The notes: a model not told the origin generated them from the sequence alone. DNA of 64,000 bases from Arcobacteraceae bacterium (GCA_028687375.1 JAQUAG010000008.1:1-64000); one strand, 5' to 3'. Counted from the stretch's first letter, positions 37,222 through 46,706 are shown. Made by a program: numbers and translations.

Positions 37222-37899
37222 ATGGATAATTTATTAATTCTCAAAAACAAAAAAGTACTCTATGTGGAAGATGATGAAGTTATACGTCAGAGTATAGCAA
37301 AAGTGCTTAACATCTTTTTTGATGATATTACTTTAGCAATTGATGGTGAAGAAGCTATCAATCTCCTTGAAAATAGATTTGATGTGGTGATTTTAGACCT
37401 CAATCTTCCAAAATACAATGGTCTTGAGATAGCTAAATGTGTTAGAGAAAAAAACAATGAGACTTTGATTTTTCTTATCTCAAGTTATCAAGAAACACAA
37501 AACTTGCGAGATGCTATGAGGCTAGGTGCTATCGATTATTTACCAAAACCACTACGATTTGATGACCTTAAAAATGTTTTGAATGAATGTGCCAATAAAT
37601 TTTCAAAAAATGAACTGAAAATTTTTGGGGGAAATCTCATCTACGATAAAAGATTAAAATCTGTTTTTAGAGGAGAGGAGGAGATAAAACTTACAAAAAA
37701 TGAGATTATTTTTTTAGAGCTTGTTTTATCAAATCAAAGACAACTTATCTACTATGATATTATCACTCAAGAACTTTTTCAAAGTCAAAATAGTGATGCA
37801 AATCTAGCCTCTATAAAAAATATGATACTCCGAATGAGAAAAAAGCTTGATACCCCTTTGGTTGAAAGTGTATCTGGAGTTGGATACCGTGTTTTATAG
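37222..37899 (+). CDS. OmpR-family response regulator
   Basis: A 225-residue protein. The receiver domain has VEDDE, phospho-acceptor Asp59 (VVILDLNLPKYNG), ISS and KPL. The Trans_reg_C winged helix lies at about 130-225 (KLTKNEIIFLELVLSNQRQL; recognition region LASIKNMILRMRKKL; ending VSGVGYRVL). It is the likely binder of the phased GTC[T/G]CA boxes here, upstream of the receiver gene and upstream of the giant adhesin. The kinase gene overlaps it by 11 bp. Confidence 0.88.
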   Translation: MDNLLILKNKKVLYVEDDEVIRQSIAKVLNIFFDDITLAIDGEEAINLLENRFDVVILDLNLPKYNGLEIAKCVREKNNETLIFLISSYQETQNLRDAMRLGAIDYLPKPLRFDDLKNVLNECANKFSKNELKIFGGNLIYDKRLKSVFRGEEEIKLTKNEIIFLELVLSNQRQLIYYDIITQELFQSQNSDANLASIKNMILRMRKKLDTPLVESVSGVGYRVL

Positions 37900-39757
37900 A
37901 GTATTCTTTTTTGTAGTTTTCTTTTTTTCTCTCTCTTTTGGATACGAACTTAAAGAACTTGAGGGGTATCAAAACCTTAATAAACATATCACTATTTTGT
38001 ACGATACAAAGGAACAATACACAGTTCAAAATCTCCCAAAAGAGCAATTTAAAACAACAAATAATCTTGCTTTAGGGTATGTCAAAGGTGTTGTTTGGAG
38101 TAAATTGGAACTTGCAAATACAAATGAGATAAAACTCCTTCTTATCAATCCAAAAATAAATATCAATACAATCGATATCTCTGTTTTTGAAGGAGATAAT
38201 TTGATTGCAACCCATAAATTAGGAAACTATAGAAGTATCTCCAATAATGCTATCTATAGTAAATTTGCCAACTTTTCCCTTACGATGAAACCTAACAAAA
38301 GATACACCATCATTACAAAAATAAAATCAAAAAGCCCTATTGATGCAAGTTTATTTGTAACTAATCCAAGTACTTTTCTATCATTTATTATGTATGACAT
38401 CTTATTTTGGGGTGTTTTTTTAGGATTTATCTTCTCTTTGATAATCTATAATCTTTCTGTTTTTGCAAGTCTTAAGGAATACACTTATGTCGCTTATGCT
38501 TGTCATGGTTTGACCGCTTTGTTATTTCAATTTGCAACAAATGGGATTTTTTACCAATTTGGATTATATGAAAATCCCCTTATCTTCAATTCAGTGAGTT
38601 GGATTTTGGCTCAACTAAGTATCATAAGTATTTTGTTTTTTGCTACTCTTTTTTTAAATACAAAAAAAACAATGCCAAAAGTCCATACCATAATTCTTGG
38701 TTTGTTTTTTGTATTATTTGCAATGATGATTTTATTTCTCTATTCGTTCTTTGATGTAGAGATTATCAATCTTGTACGAAGTGTTACAAAACCTCTCTCT
38801 ATTCTTATACTTCTTTTTATTTTGGTAATTGCAATCATCGGAGTGAAAAAAAAGATACAAGGGGCTTGGTACTATATGATGGGTCATGGAATATTTTTAA
38901 TCGCTGTTATCTTCCAACAATTTGGAGGTATCATCAACAATGAAATAAATTTTATCTCTGTATATATAATTGCTATTGGAATACTTTTTGATGTAGTATT
39001 TTTATCACTTGCCCTTGGACAAAACCTAAAATCACTTAAATATGAAAAAGAGAAAAATGAAAAACTTCTCATTTCACAATCTGGTTTTTCAGCTATTGGA
39101 AGAACAATAGGCAATCTCTCTCATCAATGGAAAATACCAATTGCAAGATTGGGAACTCTTATCACTCAAATTGAAGCGATGCTTTGGAAAAGAGAAGATA
39201 AACTCAAATATGAGATTGAGGAGGTACTTATCAATATGAAAGCTAGCTTGGATTTTATGCAAACTTCCATCAGTGAATTTAATAACTTTTATATCCATTC
39301 ATCTCAAAGAAGAGAGTTCAACCTTGCAAATGAAATTGAAAATATTGTCAATCTTTTAAGTGCGAAGGTAATGTACACTAATGCAAAAGTCTCTAAAAAT
39401 CTCAATAGAGATATCGTGATGGTTGGATACAAAAGTGCTTTTGCAAATATTTGTTTGGTTATCATCGATAATGCTTTGGATATTTTAAAACAAAGAGATA
39501 TTACAAATGGCGATATTTTTATCACCCTATCACAAGACAAAGAGAGTATCAAACTTACTATTGAGGATAATGGAGGGGGGATTAGAATAAAACCTATTAC
39601 AAAAATTTTTGATGTTTTTGTAAGTGACAAAGACGATGGTCATGGAATGGGACTTGCTATGGTACAAGTACTCACAAATGAAAGACTTCATGGAAAAATT
39701 GAGGTAAAAAATAGTGATAATGGTGCCATTTTTGAAATTACAATTCCTATAGAATGA
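37889..39757 (+). CDS. 7TM-DISM sensor histidine kinase
   Basis: About 622 residues from GTG 37889, which has GGAGT upstream and gives a proper signal peptide (MFYRVFFFVVFFFSLSFG). An ATG at 37847 lies inside the regulator gene. It has an extracytoplasmic DISMED2-type domain, then a seven-helix block (about 170-370), and then a HisKA-like block with LSHQWKIPI (His412). The ATPase domain follows (IIDNALDILK; IEDNGGGI; GHGMGLAMVQVL). The Trp-Lys-Ile-Pro replaces the more common Trp-Arg-Gln-Pro. It pairs with the OmpR-type regulator immediately upstream. Confidence 0.85.
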   Translation: MFYRVFFFVVFFFSLSFGYELKELEGYQNLNKHITILYDTKEQYTVQNLPKEQFKTTNNLALGYVKGVVWSKLELANTNEIKLLLINPKININTIDISVFEGDNLIATHKLGNYRSISNNAIYSKFANFSLTMKPNKRYTIITKIKSKSPIDASLFVTNPSTFLSFIMYDILFWGVFLGFIFSLIIYNLSVFASLKEYTYVAYACHGLTALLFQFATNGIFYQFGLYENPLIFNSVSWILAQLSIISILFFATLFLNTKKTMPKVHTIILGLFFVLFAMMILFLYSFFDVEIINLVRSVTKPLSILILLFILVIAIIGVKKKIQGAWYYMMGHGIFLIAVIFQQFGGIINNEINFISVYIIAIGILFDVVFLSLALGQNLKSLKYEKEKNEKLLISQSGFSAIGRTIGNLSHQWKIPIARLGTLITQIEAMLWKREDKLKYEIEEVLINMKASLDFMQTSISEFNNFYIHSSQRREFNLANEIENIVNLLSAKVMYTNAKVSKNLNRDIVMVGYKSAFANICLVIIDNALDILKQRDITNGDIFITLSQDKESIKLTIEDNGGGIRIKPITKIFDVFVSDKDDGHGMGLAMVQVLTNERLHGKIEVKNSDNGAIFEITIPIE

Positions 39758-39794
39758 ACCTGAATTATTTTTTGAAGAATAGTAAAGCTGTTTT

Positions 39795-39818
39795 TGCCAT
39801 TATCTATAAAAAATGGCA
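39795..39818 (+). terminator. Hairpin after the kinase gene
   Basis: TGCCATT and AATGGCA form a 7-bp stem with a 10-nt loop, 38 bp past the kinase stop. The following T-rich stretch is interrupted. The remainder of the 295-bp gap to the next gene shows nothing else. Confidence 0.4.
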
Positions 39819-40052
39819 TACGATAAATTTTTCATTATGCCAAAAATATTAGTTTAATAGGTGCTACTAGAGTACAATATTTGAAAATGGATGTGTTTAC
39901 GGAAATTTTAATAAAGTTCAGTTAAAATTGAGCAATATTTTTTAAAAATAAAAAAAATAGAAAGTTGCTAGTTTTTAAATATGTTTTTAGAGGTCTCCCT
40001 CTTTTTACTTGTATCCAAGCTCTTTTATCATTTCAAAATTGAGGAAATCAAC

Positions 40053-40490
40053 ATGAAAATTACTTATTATATTCTACTATTGACAATATTTTTTAATTTT
40101 AATCTTTATGGTGGTTCTGAAAGATTGGTACATGAAATGGCTTATGAAAATTCCTATAATGAAGCTTTAGCAAAAGCTAGAAAATTAAATAAGCCAATTA
40201 TGATGGTTTTTACCCAAGAAGGGTGTCCATACTGTTATAAGTTTGAAGAAAAAACACTTACAGTAGAGTCTATTGATAAAGAAGTCAAAAAATATTTTTT
40301 ACCATTAAATGTTCTTAGATACAAAGACAAGGATAAATATCCTGCTGAACTTCAACCCTTAGGAGTACCAACTGTACTCTTTATAGATCCTAAAACTCAA
40401 AATGTTTTTTATAAATCATTTGGATATAAAAGTAAATCTGAATACAAAACAGAACTATCAAAAGCTTTAGAACTATTTAATAAAAATTAG
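40053..40490 (+). CDS. Periplasmic thioredoxin-fold protein (SoxW/DsbE-like)
   Basis: About 145 residues from ATG 40053, chosen because of the RBS GAGGAAA and the signal peptide MKITYYILLLTIFFNFNLYG; an upstream in-frame ATG at 39981 has neither. A thioredoxin fold carries the active site FTQEGCPYCYKFEE (CPYC) and the cis-Pro loop LGVPTVLFID. Thioredoxin-like proteins of this kind keep SoxYZ or cytochrome cysteines reduced in sulfur oxidisers, and soxCDYZ lies just beyond. That role is inferred from the neighbourhood. Confidence 0.8.
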   Translation: MKITYYILLLTIFFNFNLYGGSERLVHEMAYENSYNEALAKARKLNKPIMMVFTQEGCPYCYKFEEKTLTVESIDKEVKKYFLPLNVLRYKDKDKYPAELQPLGVPTVLFIDPKTQNVFYKSFGYKSKSEYKTELSKALELFNKN

Positions 40491-40508
40491 ATTCAAAAAA
40501 CTATGAAT

Positions 40509-41012
40509 CTAATTAGCATCTACCGAATCTTCAACATAGTAATTATCTAATCCATAAAACCAAAAGTCACTTTGGAGTTTTATGGTGTTTGCTTCTCTTT
40601 GTTTAAAATGCTCACTCATATCAAAATCTTTATTTTTCCCATAGTTATCTTTATACTCTTGGATAAAATCTGCATAAATGCTCTCTTTCATAGCCGTGAT
40701 TTCAAAAGTGATCATATCATACACTTTATCTTCAATTTCAATCTGTTTTCCATCGACAAAATTAGTGTTTATTCCGCCATAACGATTCTCTTCATCTAAA
40801 GTCATATTCATCTCAATATTTGCTCTCATTTGTGAAAACATATATAAAAACTGATCAATAGGGATATCCAATGAATTTACAATCACTGCACTATTGTTAT
40901 CATAACCCCAACCACCTGATATATCAAGTTTTACACCAAATACATCCTCTATCACACCTGCAATATCATCAACCGCAGGAAGTCGTTTAAATTCAATTAC
41001 ATTATTAGTCAT
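40509..41012 (-). CDS. Unknown conserved-looking cytoplasmic protein
   Basis: About 167 residues from ATG 41012 (RBS TGGAAA); a GTG at 41066 would add 18 residues. No signal peptide or membrane segment is present. Features include a Gly/Trp motif (DISGGWGYDNNSAVIV), an acidic middle and a helical C-terminus. No family was recognised. It follows the sox terminator and is probably transcribed on its own. Confidence 0.65.
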   Translation of the reverse strand: MTNNVIEFKRLPAVDDIAGVIEDVFGVKLDISGGWGYDNNSAVIVNSLDIPIDQFLYMFSQMRANIEMNMTLDEENRYGGINTNFVDGKQIEIEDKVYDMITFEITAMKESIYADFIQEYKDNYGKNKDFDMSEHFKQREANTIKLQSDFWFYGLDNYYVEDSVDAN

Positions 41013-41135
41013 TTTTTGTTTCCATCTATATAATTTGTTCTTGACATAAGACCCTATTTCAATCACTCAATAAAATAAATCACTATTTTAAAGTACAATT
41101 AAAATGCTTATATTAATTGAGAGGCTTAAAAATAC

Positions 41136-41160
41136 AAAAGCCCAGCATAACTGGGCTTTT
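41136..41160 (-). terminator. Terminator of the sox operon
   Basis: AAAAGCCCAG and CTGGGCTTTT form a perfect 10-bp stem with a 5-nt loop and T-rich flanks on both sides. It is 45 bp beyond the DUF302 gene stop. It is the strongest intrinsic terminator in the window. Confidence 0.85.
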
Positions 41161-41204
41161 TTCTCTATATAAATAAATATATGTTTTAAAACTAATATCT
41201 ATAT

Positions 41205-42248
41205 CTACTCGATAGTGCTATCGATTTTTGACTCAAGCAAGTCTTGTGCTTCAATTAATGGTTTTAATGAATATTCATCTTCTATTTGTGTACCAATTGT
41301 CCAGTTATGAACAGATGGGTAACCCATTCTCGTGAATTTTTCACTTTTTTTCTTATATTTATACATGGTACATGGTGCATATGCTCCAACTTCTGGATGA
41401 TTTTTATGCACAGGATAAATAACATCTAAGTTACAAATCGATACTGTTTTATAAAAATCATACTCATCAATACCAGCTTTTTTAAGATCTTTTGCCATAT
41501 CTGTAAATACAGGGAATACAAAACCTACCGATTCTACTTCAGCTTCCATTTGCTCTTCATAAGCTTCAAGAGCTTCGATTACATCATCTTTTGGATTAGG
41601 TAATACAAAAGTAAATCTTGTTACAAGCGATCCATCAGGTTTTAATACATTGTATGTTAAATCTTGAAATGTACCATTTGGTAAAGCTTCAGCTAAAGCT
41701 TTTGTCAAAGCTGCATAAAGTGCTTTAAGGTCAGCATTATCTTCAGGAACACCTGTCATTTTTGACATTGCATTGATAGATAGTGAGGAGATGCTGATTT
41801 TGCTTCCATCTTTTGAATATACTGAAGTGCTAATTGGTGCAATAAGACCAAATTCTGGATAATCTTTAATAAGTTTTACACTTAATTCTCTATTTAATAC
41901 AGGCATCAACCTATAGATAATAAAGTCTGTTCCAGCAGTTTTATCAGTTTTACCAAACTTATTTTTGAATGATGAACTCATATCATTATTTGTAGAGATA
42001 TCAAAACCATTATTTTTAAATGCTTGTTCAATACTCTTTATTGTGATTGCACCTTGAGAGTTATCAGCCGTTATGATTCGAATATCTGGCTTTTGTTGAA
42101 CATTTTCATTTACAATTTTTACCTCTTGAGGTTTCTCAACTTTCGTTTGTGCTTTGTGTTTTAATTTTGGTGTAGCAGTCTCTTTAGCATATCCACTAAT
42201 ACACATTGCCAAAAGTAAAGTTAGAGCTGAAAGAACTATTTTTTTCAT
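41205..42248 (-). CDS. DUF302-type protein at the end of the sox operon
   Basis: A 347-residue exported protein (MKKIVLSALTLLLAMCISGYA). Two related alpha/beta units resembling DUF302 are visible. The first covers about 65-190 (SIEQAFKNNGFDISTNNDMS; YPEFGLIAPISTSVYSK). The second covers about 235-345 (AKDLKKAGIDEYDFYKTVSICNL... HPEVGAYAPCTMYKY). A Lys/Pro-rich linker follows the signal peptide. It lies 13 bp after soxZ. DUF302 proteins often accompany sulfur-oxidation genes, but their function is unknown. A role in binding sulfur compounds is inferred from position only. Confidence 0.7.
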   Translation of the reverse strand: MKKIVLSALTLLLAMCISGYAKETATPKLKHKAQTKVEKPQEVKIVNENVQQKPDIRIITADNSQGAITIKSIEQAFKNNGFDISTNNDMSSSFKNKFGKTDKTAGTDFIIYRLMPVLNRELSVKLIKDYPEFGLIAPISTSVYSKDGSKISISSLSINAMSKMTGVPEDNADLKALYAALTKALAEALPNGTFQDLTYNVLKPDGSLVTRFTFVLPNPKDDVIEALEAYEEQMEAEVESVGFVFPVFTDMAKDLKKAGIDEYDFYKTVSICNLDVIYPVHKNHPEVGAYAPCTMYKYKKKSEKFTRMGYPSVHNWTIGTQIEDEYSLKPLIEAQDLLESKIDSTIE

Positions 42249-42261
42249 AATTACCCCTTAC

Positions 42262-42720
42262 CTATTTTTTTCTAGCCGTAAGTTCGACTGATTCTTTATA
42301 AGTGTTTCCCTTTCTATCCGTAGCGATTACAGTTAGAAAGTCACCTTTATTTGGGAACATTTTATCTATAGCATCTTTTCTCTCTACAAAAGAGGGTTCT
42401 CTACCTAGCTTTGCTTTTAAATCTTCTTCAATTGTATCTTTTTCTCTTCCAGATAGTTTTGTTCCTAATTTAAATGTATCACACTTAAACTGGAATTTAA
42501 AGATAGGATTTTTAGAGAAAAACTGACTAGTTGAGAGGTCATGAACTGTTTCATTCCCAACTTTTGCCGTTATATGTTCAATAAAGTTTGCATCTTCACT
42601 ATTACCTGTTTTTGCCTTTGCTTGATTATAAGTTGTCATAGGGTGAGAAAAAGCTACTTTAGCAGTCGCAACACCATCTTTAATCTCAACTTTTATAGCT
42701 GTTATTTTATTATCTGCCAT
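42262..42720 (-). CDS. soxZ: SoxZ, sulfur-carrier complex subunit
   Basis: A 152-residue protein. SoxZ forms the SoxYZ heterodimer on whose SoxY arm thiosulfate sulfur is carried. Family features are the Ig-like strands AKVAFSHPMTTYNQAKAK and the VHDLSTSQFFSKNPIFKFQF segment. At 152 residues it is clearly longer than the roughly 110-residue classical SoxZ. The extra part is a charged insertion (KLSGREKDTIEEDLKAKLGR to MFPNKGDF) between the last strands. It has no signal peptide, consistent with hitch-hiking export on SoxY. The start lies 3 bp after the soxY stop. Confidence 0.9.
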   Translation of the reverse strand: MADNKITAIKVEIKDGVATAKVAFSHPMTTYNQAKAKTGNSEDANFIEHITAKVGNETVHDLSTSQFFSKNPIFKFQFKCDTFKLGTKLSGREKDTIEEDLKAKLGREPSFVERKDAIDKMFPNKGDFLTVIATDRKGNTYKESVELTARKK

Positions 42721-42723
42721 TGC

Positions 42724-43179
42724 TTATCCTTCACATCCACCAGCTGCAACTTTTGTAGTCGCTTTAGCCATATAAATTTTTCCATCAGTTCCCTCAACCA
42801 ATACCATTACCGTACAATCTTTTTCCAATTTGATTTTTACCTCATATGATTTCATATCGTAAATATTTACATCATAAACACCAACTGCACTTTCAGGATT
42901 TGCATCTTGAAATAAAGCTATTGTTTTAGCATCTAATGATGTCTCAAATTTAACTGGCACCGATGCACCACTTGAATTAATAGCAGGTATTGTGATTTTT
43001 ATTTTATCACTCTCAATTGGAGTTTTCATACCATATAAAGCTTTTGTAGCATCATCAATTGTATGTGCTTCCCAAACCTTTGGCTTTAATTTTCTATAAT
43101 CTTCAGCACTAAGATTCATTGGAATTACAGAAAGTGCCAAAACACTCCCTGCAAATGTTAAAAAGTTTCTTCTATCCAT
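42724..43179 (-). CDS. soxY: SoxY, sulfur-carrier protein
   Basis: A 151-residue protein with a Tat signal (MDRRNFLTFAGSVLALSVIP). The C-terminal swinging arm ends AAGGCEG, where Cys149 carries the sulfur intermediate. The usual ending is GGCGG, so a Glu replaces one Gly. It sits between soxD and soxZ, and SoxCD oxidises the sulfane sulfur on this Cys. In Campylobacterota a second soxYZ pair normally lies with soxXAB elsewhere; that cluster is not in this window. Confidence 0.92.
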   Translation of the reverse strand: MDRRNFLTFAGSVLALSVIPMNLSAEDYRKLKPKVWEAHTIDDATKALYGMKTPIESDKIKITIPAINSSGASVPVKFETSLDAKTIALFQDANPESAVGVYDVNIYDMKSYEVKIKLEKDCTVMVLVEGTDGKIYMAKATTKVAAGGCEG

Positions 43180-43188
43180 AATAATCCT

Positions 43189-44382
43189 TTATTTGAAGTT
43201 TAGCATGTAGTCAACAACTTGTTTGAACTCTTCATCACTAAGAGAAGATCCACCTTTTGCAGGCATACCCATAGGTGTACCCTCTAAACCGTTTTTGTAA
43301 ACTGTAGATAACCCTTTTGCTAAAAATGGTGTCCAAGCAGCTTTATCCCCAGCAGCAGGTGCTACACCTGTCCCATGGCACATCGTACAATTATTAGCAT
43401 AAGCACCAGCAACATCAAAGCTTACTTTATGTGCAGCATCTTCTTGAACTTTAGGTAGATCTCTTACAACTGACATAGGAAGCTCAAATTCTGTGATTCC
43501 ACCATCAAGTTTTACAATATTATTAGTTTTTTGACAGTTTTTCATACAAGGTTTTTCACCTTTTTTCAGCCTATATGCACCATAGTTTTCAGGATGTGCA
43601 AAAAATTTTCTAACATTTTCTAATCCATTTGCTCCATCGATATCTGGAATAAAACCATTTCGATTTGGCATCTCAATTTTCATAAACTTTTCACGGTCTA
43701 ATTTAAATGTTGGTGTTACTATCTCCCCATTTACTTTCATTCCGTTGATATAAAGCATATATGCAGTTAATGCATATGTTTCATTATCAGTTAAAGTTTT
43801 TGATTTTGTATGAGGCATCGCATCTCTAATATACCAGAACATTGTACTGGCAACAGGCCAGTATGAACCAAATACTCTCTCTGGTCCTTGTGCCGTAGGA
43901 TTTAGCCATCTGTTATTTGTAAGAGTTTTTTTCATATCTCTTGCTTTTCCAGCTGAAAGTGCAGGATATCCACCACCGCCACTTCCAAAGTCACCGTGAC
44001 ACATGATACATTTAGCTTCATACAATGCTTCACCTTCATCAACATAACCAGAACCTTCAGGTAATCCCTCATTAAGACCATTTATATCTTTATTCCAAGC
44101 ATTATATTCATTTTTTGTAGGCACTCTACCATTGTAATATTTAACTTTAATCCCATCTTTCCCTTTAGAAACATCTGAATCTTGGTACACTTGTGGACTT
44201 ACTTTATAAGGACCAGTTTGTCCATCTTTAATAGGATAATACACACCACCACTAATATCTTTTTGAGCATTCCAAAGACCGTTATATGCTGATTCAGCAC
44301 CACTTGCTTGCCCAAGAGTTAGTAATGTTGCAACTGCTACTACAGAAACTGTCAATTTCTTATATTGTTCTGATTTGAACAT
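43189..44382 (-). CDS. soxD: SoxD, dihaem cytochrome c of sulfur dehydrogenase
   Basis: A 397-residue protein with a signal peptide and two c-type haem motifs, CIMCH at 125-129 and CTMCH at 332-336, matching the two cytochrome domains of SoxD. A further Cys pair (PCMKNCQK) lies between them. Met ligands are plausible in TPMGMPAKGG. It accepts electrons from SoxC during oxidation of SoxY-bound sulfane sulfur. The gene overlaps soxC by 23 bp. Confidence 0.92.
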   Translation of the reverse strand: MFKSEQYKKLTVSVVAVATLLTLGQASGAESAYNGLWNAQKDISGGVYYPIKDGQTGPYKVSPQVYQDSDVSKGKDGIKVKYYNGRVPTKNEYNAWNKDINGLNEGLPEGSGYVDEGEALYEAKCIMCHGDFGSGGGGYPALSAGKARDMKKTLTNNRWLNPTAQGPERVFGSYWPVASTMFWYIRDAMPHTKSKTLTDNETYALTAYMLYINGMKVNGEIVTPTFKLDREKFMKIEMPNRNGFIPDIDGANGLENVRKFFAHPENYGAYRLKKGEKPCMKNCQKTNNIVKLDGGITEFELPMSVVRDLPKVQEDAAHKVSFDVAGAYANNCTMCHGTGVAPAAGDKAAWTPFLAKGLSTVYKNGLEGTPMGMPAKGGSSLSDEEFKQVVDYMLNFK

Positions 44383-45763
44383 GATTCACCTCCCCATTTG
44401 GTGCCACTTCCCAAGTTTCTACAGCATTTCTGTGGTAAACAGATTCTACACCCATACCTTTGTTTTTGTCTTTACCAAAATCTGCTTTATCTACACCATA
44501 ACCAAATACCTCTTCATCAACTGTTGGTTGAACAAATCCTGCATCATCCATTGCTCTTGAAGTGAGTAAAAGTCTTTCACCTTTTTTATACTTGTGCATA
44601 TAACTCCATCTTGTCCAACATTTTGGAAATACTGCACCTTTGATATGAGCCTCAACATAGTTATTACCACCATCAAATGACAAATCTACTCTTGTAATAG
44701 TACCCATACCAGACCATGCAAGACCCTCGATCTCTACCATGTCACCATCTTCAAGATCAGTCCATGGTTTTTCAGGACTTGGGATTACAACTGTAGAATT
44801 TACCTCATTAGCATAAAAGTGTTGCACTGCTTTTCCTGTAGGTTTAAGTGCCGTATATTTTGAAGTTTCCTCTTTTGCATACCAAGGCTCACTTGCAAAA
44901 TCTAATCTTTTAAGCCATTTAACACATAAGTTACCTTCCCATCCTGGAAGAAGTAATCTTACTGGATATCCCTGCTCAGGTCTTAATGCTTCTCCATTTT
45001 GACCCCATACAATCATTGCATCATCAAGTATTTTATCAATTGGTACTGATCTACCCATCTCTGAGTTATCACTACCTTCAGCTAACATCCATCTAGCTTC
45101 TGGTTTAAGTCCAAGATCTTTTAAAATTGTCTTAATATAAACACCTGTCCACTCTGCACAAGACATAAACCCTTTTGCAAATTGTAAAGAGTTGTATTGT
45201 GGTCTTCTCCACTCTTGTCCACCATTTGCAGGACACTCAATAAAGTGTGTTCGTGTAATTCTTGGGTATCTTTTTAACTGATTTAAAGTTAATACAATTG
45301 GTTTTTCTACAAGACCAGTGATCATAAGTCTAAATTCATTAGGATCAACATGTGCAGTACCACCATGACTTCTTGAGAAAAATAGACCATTTGGAGTAAT
45401 AATACCATCCGATTCGTGAATAGGTGTTACAGCAATCGAAGCTCTATAGTTACCAGAAGCTAATAGTTTTGTATTTCTTCTAATATTGTTATGCTCATAT
45501 GCTGATGGGATACCATATCTATTTTTAGTTACAGGATCTCCCCACGATTGTCCCCATTTTGGATGGTGCATAATTGCTGGATCATCACCAGCACTTGTCG
45601 TTGAATTAGCACTCATGCTAGATGGTGCAATAACACTTGCTGCAGCAACAGCACTGATTGCACCAGTTTTTTTGAAAAAATCTCTTCTACTTAATATATT
45701 AGTTTCTAATTTAGAAACTGAAGTATTAGAGTTTTTATCAAAAGTTCCTTCAAGTTTTTTCAC
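44360..45763 (-). CDS. soxC: SoxC, molybdenum sulfane dehydrogenase subunit
   Basis: A 467-residue protein with a Tat signal (SRRDFFKKTGAISAVAAAS) preceded by an unusually long 25-residue N-region. It belongs to the sulfite-oxidase family. The molybdenum-ligating Cys is Cys177 in HFIECPANGGQEWRR. Cofactor-binding blocks include FSRSHGG and GYPVRLLLPGWEGN, and the C-terminal dimerisation domain contains the ITRVDLSFDGGNNY block. The start is GTG 45763 with RBS AAGGAG. SoxCD yields the extra six electrons per sulfur and prevents formation of sulfur globules. First gene of soxCDYZ-DUF302. Confidence 0.93.
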   Translation of the reverse strand: MKKLEGTFDKNSNTSVSKLETNILSRRDFFKKTGAISAVAAASVIAPSSMSANSTTSAGDDPAIMHHPKWGQSWGDPVTKNRYGIPSAYEHNNIRRNTKLLASGNYRASIAVTPIHESDGIITPNGLFFSRSHGGTAHVDPNEFRLMITGLVEKPIVLTLNQLKRYPRITRTHFIECPANGGQEWRRPQYNSLQFAKGFMSCAEWTGVYIKTILKDLGLKPEARWMLAEGSDNSEMGRSVPIDKILDDAMIVWGQNGEALRPEQGYPVRLLLPGWEGNLCVKWLKRLDFASEPWYAKEETSKYTALKPTGKAVQHFYANEVNSTVVIPSPEKPWTDLEDGDMVEIEGLAWSGMGTITRVDLSFDGGNNYVEAHIKGAVFPKCWTRWSYMHKYKKGERLLLTSRAMDDAGFVQPTVDEEVFGYGVDKADFGKDKNKGMGVESVYHRNAVETWEVAPNGEVNHVQIRTI

Positions 45764-45889
45764 TCTCTTCTCCTTTTTGAAATTTATTCATAGCAATTCT
45801 ACATTAACAATCTTAACTTTTGAACTTAATGAAATATGTTATAATTTTTTTGTGAGAGATAAAAAGATAATACAATACAAAAATTAATA

Positions 45890-45976
45890 GGCGTAACCTA
45901 TAAAGAGGTTTATTCTCATGGTTATCAAGGTTCTATGCACCATTATTTTGCAAATAAAAAAGATAAGGAAATTTGA
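45890..45976 (+). pseudogene. Possible TetR-family HTH remnant
   Basis: In the 350-bp gap upstream of soxC one frame reads GVTYKEVYSHGYQGSMHHYF then ANKKDKEI and a stop. The GSMHHYFANKKD part resembles the end of a TetR helix-turn-helix domain (GSLYHHFxxKxDL). No start or continuation is present. It could be a relic of a regulator or coincidence. Nothing else was seen in the gap besides the soxC promoter region. Confidence 0.35.
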
Positions 45977-46113
45977 AAAATAATCTAAGAGATTTTAGAG
46001 TGTGATAAACTCGCAAAGGCTTATTTTGTCTATGTTATTTGTTGGTTTTCAGGGTGTCTTACATATAATATTTGTTGAATAATACAGCTATCAAATAAAC
46101 AAAAAGGAAAATT

Positions 46114-46557
46114 ATGAGAATAGAAGAGATTAAAGAAAAATTAATTTATGGTATTTCAACAAGAACAAAAAATATTGATGAAATGAATCCTCAAACTGCA
46201 AAAATAGGTGCAATATGGCAAAAGTTTTATCAAACTGTAGAGTGTGTGGAAAAAGTTTACGGTGTTTATTATAACTATGAGTCAGATGCAAACGGTGAAT
46301 TTGATGTATTAGCAGGATATGAAACTTCAAATGAGAAGTTAGAAAGTGTGAAAATTGAAAAAGGTAAGTATCTAGTATTTCATAAAACTTATGAAGAAAA
46401 CAATGATAACTCTACAGTACAAGCAATAATAGAAACTTGGGGTAAAATTTGGGAATATTTTTCAAATGAAAATTCTCAATATAAAAGAGCTTATAAAACT
46501 GATTTTGAATACTATAAAAATCAAAATGAAATCGAAATTTATATTTCTATACAATAA
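46114..46557 (+). CDS. GyrI-like/effector-binding domain protein
   Basis: A 147-residue stand-alone effector-binding fold of the AraC/BmrR C-terminal or Cass2 type. It has the family pattern IGAIWQKFY, YGVYYNYESDANGEFDVLAGYE, a Gly-Lys-Tyr strand (KIEKGKYLVFHKTYE), and TWGKIWEYF followed by FEYYKNQNEIEIYISIQ. No DNA-binding part is present. Such proteins bind hydrophobic cationic compounds. RBS AAGGAAA. It is a single gene between sox and leuA. Confidence 0.8.
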   Translation: MRIEEIKEKLIYGISTRTKNIDEMNPQTAKIGAIWQKFYQTVECVEKVYGVYYNYESDANGEFDVLAGYETSNEKLESVKIEKGKYLVFHKTYEENNDNSTVQAIIETWGKIWEYFSNENSQYKRAYKTDFEYYKNQNEIEIYISIQ

Positions 46558-46706
46558 AAAAAAGTATATAACAAAACAGTGAAGCCAATAGATTACCTCT
46601 AAAAAACTATTTTGAGATGACTAAAAAATAAATCTAAAAAAATGACAAACTCAAATAAGTAAATACTATCCCCATATCTCAGAGGTGAAGTCTAACTTCA
46701 ACTCTA

